From NCBI GenBank assembly GCA_014239555.1, contig JAAZYR010000005.1, forward strand, positions 62,001 to 126,000: 64,000 nt of DNA. The letters run 5' to 3'. Shown here in pieces: positions 60,579-64,000 of this stretch. The DNA comes from Acidimicrobiales bacterium. GTDB lineage: Bacteria > Actinomycetota > Acidimicrobiia > Acidimicrobiales > Poriferisodalaceae. Both the position numbers and the translations under genes were made by a program. The notes below the pieces were generated by a model that was not told where the DNA came from, did not search any database, and saw nothing but the letters and a program-made list of their open reading frames with translations. How positions within the stretch are numbered: position 1 is the first letter of the stretch; each line of letters begins with the position of its first letter.

Positions 60579-61955
60579 ATGGTTAAGCCTGTTGACCTCC
60601 TTATTGAGGACGCCTGGCTGGTCGCCACGATGGATGACGACCGACGTGAGTTAGCGGGAGGCTGGGTCGCGATCGACAATGGTTACGTTGTCGCTGTCGG
60701 CTCGGGATCCGATCCAACTCCGGCCGCTCATAGACGGATTGATGCGACCGCTTGTCTGGTAACACCCGGTCTTGTTAACACCCATCACCACATGTTCCAG
60801 AATCTGACCCGCGCATACCGACCCATGACTTCGGCTCCCTTGTTTGGTTGGCTGCAATCGTTGTACCCACTCTGGACCGCCTCTATTGATGAAGAGTCCA
60901 TGTATCTAGCGGCGTGGGTAGGTCTAGCTGAACTGGCGATGTCGGGGTGCACCACAACGAGCGATCACCACTATTTGCATCCGATGAGAGCTGGCGACTT
61001 ACTTGCTGCTGAAATCCGGGCGGCAGTCGAACTTTCGATGAGATTCCATCCGACTTATGGCTCGATGAGCCTGTCTGTCAAAGACGGGGGATTGCCGCCC
61101 GACAATGCGGTTCGCGACGAGGACGACATTCTCGCGGAAAGTGAACGCCACGTGGCTCGCTGGCACGATGCAAAGTTCGGGGCGATGGTCCGAATCGCTC
61201 TTGCGCCCTGTTCACCATTTACTGTCACCGCAGATCTGATGCACCGAACCGCTGAGTTAGCTGAACGACTAGACGTCAGACTTCACACCCATTTGGCCGA
61301 AAATTCCGAAGATGACGAGTTTTCTTTGGCTCAGTTTGGTCGGCGCCCTGTTGAACTGTACGAAGACGTGGGCTGGCTTACTGATCGCAGTTGGGGAGCG
61401 CACGTTGTTCGTCCCAACGATGCCGAGATTGCTCGGTTAGGTGCAGCAGGCGTCGGCGTTGCCCATTGTCCCAGCTCCAACATGATCCTTTCCTCGGGCA
61501 TCGCGCCGGTGGTCGCCATGAGAGACGCAGGTTGCCCTGTGGGCTTGGGGTGCGATGGCTCTTCGTCTGCCGATTCCGCATCATTGTGGCAAGAAGCACG
61601 TTTGGCGATGCTTCAAGCCAAACTCATCTCAGGTGCGGATCGTATGGATGCGCGAGCGGCGCTAGAAATCGCTACTCGGGGTGGGGCGGCGTGTCTCGGG
61701 CGCCTCGGTGAAATAGGCGAATTGTCGATCGGATCCGTGGGCGATGTAGCGGTATGGAGAATGGATGGCCCTCAATTTGCGGGCGTACTTGATGATCCTA
61801 TTGAGGGATGGTTGCGGTGTGGTCCGTTAGCCGCCACGCACGTGTTCGTTCATGGGAAAGAAATCGTGAGCGAAGGAGTTCTCACAAACCCACGCTTAGA
61901 AGATGTTCTCAGTAGACATCGCGTGGCATCTCGACGCTTTCAACCTCAACCGTAA
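60579..61955 (+). CDS. 8-oxoguanine deaminase-like amidohydrolase
   Basis: A 458-residue amidohydrolase with the full composite domain (residues 1-60 and C-terminal 60). Metal motifs: LVTPGLVNTHHHMFQNLTRAY, VRLHTHLAENSEDDEF, and CDGSSSADSASLW. The THHHMFQNLTRAY and VAHCPSSNMIL segments are the pattern of the 8-oxoguanine deaminase/hydroxydechloroatrazine-hydrolase group; 8-oxoguanine deaminase yields uric acid. Other members hydrolyse chlorinated or amino-triazines, and guanine deaminase is a cousin. It fits as a feeder of oxidised purine into the adjacent pathway. The start ATG is 10 bases after the palindrome. Confidence 0.9.
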   Translation: MVKPVDLLIEDAWLVATMDDDRRELAGGWVAIDNGYVVAVGSGSDPTPAAHRRIDATACLVTPGLVNTHHHMFQNLTRAYRPMTSAPLFGWLQSLYPLWTASIDEESMYLAAWVGLAELAMSGCTTTSDHHYLHPMRAGDLLAAEIRAAVELSMRFHPTYGSMSLSVKDGGLPPDNAVRDEDDILAESERHVARWHDAKFGAMVRIALAPCSPFTVTADLMHRTAELAERLDVRLHTHLAENSEDDEFSLAQFGRRPVELYEDVGWLTDRSWGAHVVRPNDAEIARLGAAGVGVAHCPSSNMILSSGIAPVVAMRDAGCPVGLGCDGSSSADSASLWQEARLAMLQAKLISGADRMDARAALEIATRGGAACLGRLGEIGELSIGSVGDVAVWRMDGPQFAGVLDDPIEGWLRCGPLAATHVFVHGKEIVSEGVLTNPRLEDVLSRHRVASRRFQPQP

Positions 61956-61976
61956 GCAGCCGATAGCGAAGCTGGT

Positions 61977-62001
61977 AGTCGTCGAAGCGGTAACGACGAT
62001 T
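61977..62001 (+). terminator. Candidate terminator after the deaminase gene
   Basis: An eight-base stem (AGTCGTCG with CGACGATT, one G-U pair) around a nine-base loop begins 22 bases after the stop. Five T follow, but only 11 bases after the stem, further than ideal. It lies between the deaminase and the converging phosphoribosyltransferase. Confidence 0.4.
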
Positions 62002-62081
62002 GCGCCGAACCGTTTTTAACCAAAGACTTCTCACGCCCAATGGATTCGCGCTACTGGAAAGCAGGAGTTACTTCTAGATCT

Positions 62082-62588
62082 CTACGCGTCAAGCACTGTG
62101 TCGCCATCGCTGGGCTCAACAAGCGGGGCCTGCGTCGACCAAGGAAAGTTGATCCACCTATCGGTATATTTCCAAACGTATTCACAGTCCACGACGGAAC
62201 GAGATTTTTCGTATAGGACCGCTGTCCTTACCTCAGCCACCTCACTCAGGCAGTGGTCACGAACCAGGGCGAGAGTGTGGCCGGTGTCCGCAACGTCGTC
62301 AGCGATCAACACTTTGGTGTCACGTAAGTCAACTATGTCAACGTATGGCGGGAGCATGACTGGAACGTCTAGACGCTCGTCTACTCCTGTGTAGTACTCA
62401 ACGTTCATGACGTAGAGATTCTTTACCGATAACGCGTAGCCCAAAGATCCAGCCACGAAAAGCCCACCTCGAGCTATGGCAAGAATGATGTCGGGACGGT
62501 ATCCGTCATCGGCGACAAGGGTTGCGAGAGCACGAGACGCGATGCCGTAGTTGCTCCAATCCAGGACTTCGCGGGGCTGATCGTTCAC
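62082..62588 (-). CDS. Purine-type phosphoribosyltransferase
   Basis: A 168-residue type I phosphoribosyltransferase. The PRPP loop is TKVLIADDVADTGHTLALV; the first strand is RPDIILAIARGGLFVAGSL; and the end has YVWKYTDRWINFPW, the base-binding W-x-x-F/P segment seen in xanthine-guanine (Gpt-like) and hypoxanthine enzymes. It would salvage hypoxanthine, xanthine or guanine to the nucleotide with PRPP. Its location beside the purine-degradation genes is consistent. It converges on the deaminase, with about 126 bases between. Confidence 0.92.
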   Translation of the reverse strand: MNDQPREVLDWSNYGIASRALATLVADDGYRPDIILAIARGGLFVAGSLGYALSVKNLYVMNVEYYTGVDERLDVPVMLPPYVDIVDLRDTKVLIADDVADTGHTLALVRDHCLSEVAEVRTAVLYEKSRSVVDCEYVWKYTDRWINFPWSTQAPLVEPSDGDTVLDA

Positions 62589-62676
62589 TTGGGGGAAGTT
62601 ACACCCATCAGCGTCTCAATCGTTGCGGTTAGCTCGACGATGTAACTCTTGCTGCCGACGCCACTAGCTTGTCCTA

Positions 62677-64000
62677 ATGCCGTTGCTGGCCCCGCAACAC
62701 AAGCTAGTGCTGCGACATTTGCTGTCGCGGGGGGGCACCGCTTTGCCTAGCGAGCTGTCGATTGACATAGATCTCGCAACCGAAGATGTTCTGAACGCGC
62801 TCGATTATCTTCATCGAACCGATTTAGCAACGCCGATGCCTCCCACTCCCGGACTAGCAGAAGGTCGCTGGTCGCTGACTGCACACGGCCGTCAAGTGGG
62901 ACCCTCGTTAGTAAAAGGTGAGTCAATAGGCGCTTCCAACGACGACTCCATGGATCCTGCCGAAGGATGGGGTTTCCCTTGGCGGCCTGTGAAGAAAGAC
63001 CCTCCTGTTTACGCGAGGAACTTGCCACGTCCAAAACGACAGGGTCGAAAAGCACTGCGGCAGCCTCGATTCGCTTTGCATGTGCCCGATCGGCCACCTG
63101 AAAGGCGACGCTGGGGCTTATTGGCTCTCGCTTCATTGATGACAGTCACTGGGGCAGTGTTGCTATTAATGACCATCCGAAGTGTTGACATTGAGATTGC
63201 TGGAATCGAAGACGGTGTCGCATTGCAACCAAGTTCCATTGAGGGAATTCAGATTTCTTTCACGATTAACGGAGCAAACGCGCGGTCTGCGAACCTCCTG
63301 CTGGACGACTTTCCTGTAAGCGGCGTTCAACGTTACGGGAATCGAATTGTGTGGGTAGTTCCTCCCTTAACTGAAGGACCACATTCCTTGGAATTAGTGG
63401 TGCAACGACGGCTATACGGGCAAGTGTCTAGTTCGCTTGCCTTCAGTGTGGATGGCACGCCTCCGCTGATCGGTCTGCCGAATGTTTTAGAGCCAGTACC
63501 AATGAATGAGCCCGTCACTATCGCGGGGACCTCCGAACCCGGAGCGACCGTAGTGGTGGGCGGCATACCGATTGAGACCCGTGATGGTTCATTCATTCTC
63601 GAACTCGATGCGCCTCCGGCTGGACCGGTGTCGGTGTTAGCAATCGACCGGGCAGGCAACACAAGCACTTTCAACATGATTATTCCTATTGCCTACCCTC
63701 GGACGCAGGGCGTACACGTGAGCGCTGCCGCGTGGGCGCATAACGGTTTGAAAAACTCGGTGCTTGACTTAATCGAAGCGGGAAAGGTCACCGCTGTTGA
63801 AATAAGTCTCAAAAACGAAAGCGGTGTTGTTGGTTACGAGAGCGATGTGCCGTTGGCGCGCGAAATTGGGGCATCCACTGGCCTGTTCAACCTTCGTTCC
63901 GCTATTGAGGAACTGCATGCGTTAGATGTCAGAGTGATTGGCCGCATAGTTGCTTTCCGCGACCCGATTCTCTCGAAGTATGCCTGGGCACAAGGCAACC
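62677..64000 (+). CDS. Membrane-anchored putative glycoside hydrolase (DUF4015 type) with N-terminal helix-turn-helix-like region, runs off the right edge
   Basis: The frame opens at ATG 62677 and is still open at the last base (441 codons seen). Residues 1-75 look like a winged-helix domain (APQHKLVLRHLLSRGGTALP, then VLNALDYLHRTDLATP); 76-145 are polar and basic; 147-166 are a membrane helix (LLALASLMTVTGAVLLLM); 180-335 are two Ig-like strand-rich modules (GTSEPGATVVVGG is one edge); and from about 340 comes GVHVSAAAWAHNGL, then VTAVEISLKNESGVVGY and VIGRIVAFRDPILS, the start of a DUF4015 (GHL) barrel. This implies a cytoplasmic sensor-like domain joined to an external hydrolase. Boundaries are estimates. 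Confidence 0.85.
   Translation, partial: MPLLAPQHKLVLRHLLSRGGTALPSELSIDIDLATEDVLNALDYLHRTDLATPMPPTPGLAEGRWSLTAHGRQVGPSLVKGESIGASNDDSMDPAEGWGFPWRPVKKDPPVYARNLPRPKRQGRKALRQPRFALHVPDRPPERRRWGLLALASLMTVTGAVLLLMTIRSVDIEIAGIEDGVALQPSSIEGIQISFTINGANARSANLLLDDFPVSGVQRYGNRIVWVVPPLTEGPHSLELVVQRRLYGQVSSSLAFSVDGTPPLIGLPNVLEPVPMNEPVTIAGTSEPGATVVVGGIPIETRDGSFILELDAPPAGPVSVLAIDRAGNTSTFNMIIPIAYPRTQGVHVSAAAWAHNGLKNSVLDLIEAGKVTAVEISLKNESGVVGYESDVPLAREIGASTGLFNLRSAIEELHALDVRVIGRIVAFRDPILSKYAWAQGN

Noticed and set aside
62747-63136. Minus-strand open frame of 129 codons near the right edge
   Set aside because: The plus strand is open from 62677 to the edge with a membrane helix and recognisable Ig-like and hydrolase segments; the minus frame has no motif.
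1-64000. CRISPR arrays, insertion sequences, prophage or integrase genes, tRNA and rRNA genes
   Set aside because: I saw no regularly spaced repeats, transposase or integrase motifs, and no tRNA-like or rRNA stretch; a covariance search could still find a tRNA that I missed.

Overview
The window looks like a chromosomal stretch of an actinobacterium, most likely a marine or freshwater Acidimicrobiia-type lineage. This is inferred from gene families rather than from a marker gene: F420-type luciferase-like oxidoreductases, SCO6745 and DUF6356 proteins, CaiB/BaiF CoA-transferases, acyl-CoA carboxylases, NIPSNAP, SnoaL-like and phytanoyl-CoA dioxygenase proteins, a YceI protein, and frequent GTG starts with ATGA/GTGA gene overlaps. 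Base composition is moderate. I see no insertion sequence, phage gene, CRISPR array, rRNA or tRNA.

Layout. 1-2.3 kb: a partial Tag DNA glycosylase, small enzymes and an Lrp/AsnC regulator. 2.3-3.9 kb: a UGSC-family selenoprotein with an in-frame UGA and a SECIS-like hairpin, coupled to an unrecognised 349-residue partner. 3.9-12.7 kb: an amidohydrolase, MFS and DMT transporters, an HpcH-type aldolase, an aminotransferase next to an omega-amidase-like nitrilase, a nitroreductase-SRPBCC fusion and a GluQ-like synthetase. 12.7-18.5 kb: a minus-strand run of dehydrogenases, a carboxyltransferase, an F420 enzyme and a phosphotransferase. 18.7-41.9 kb: mixed secondary and lipid metabolism (twin FKBP lipoprotein, two class III CoA-transferases, phosphatase, acyltransferase, MaoC, dienelactone hydrolase, a biotin-dependent carboxylase pair, P450, sulfatase, transporters, YceI, QueF).

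42.1-62.6 kb is the most coherent part: an apparent purine scavenging and degradation island. It holds a BMP-type nucleoside ABC transporter (binding lipoprotein, ATPase, two permeases). A plus-strand operon follows: M20 carbamoyl/allantoate amidohydrolase, N-carbamoyl-D-amino-acid-hydrolase-like nitrilase, a fused 2Fe-2S/molybdopterin hydroxylase of the XdhD or selenium-dependent type, and an SsnA-like amidohydrolase. It converges on a minus-strand operon of two fold-type-II PLP enzymes, a 60-residue protein, and a second xanthine-dehydrogenase-like pair (FAD/2Fe-2S fusion plus Mo subunit). An 8-oxoguanine-deaminase-like enzyme and a purine-type phosphoribosyltransferase complete it. In E. 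coli and gut anaerobes SsnA-type proteins and fused hydroxylases mark the labile-selenium molybdenum hydroxylase system and the ygeW-ygeX-ygeY purine pathway. The combination here, with a selenocysteine protein 40 kb away, suggests selenium-linked purine catabolism in an actinobacterium. That assignment is inference.

The window ends in a membrane-anchored putative glycoside hydrolase that runs off the right edge.
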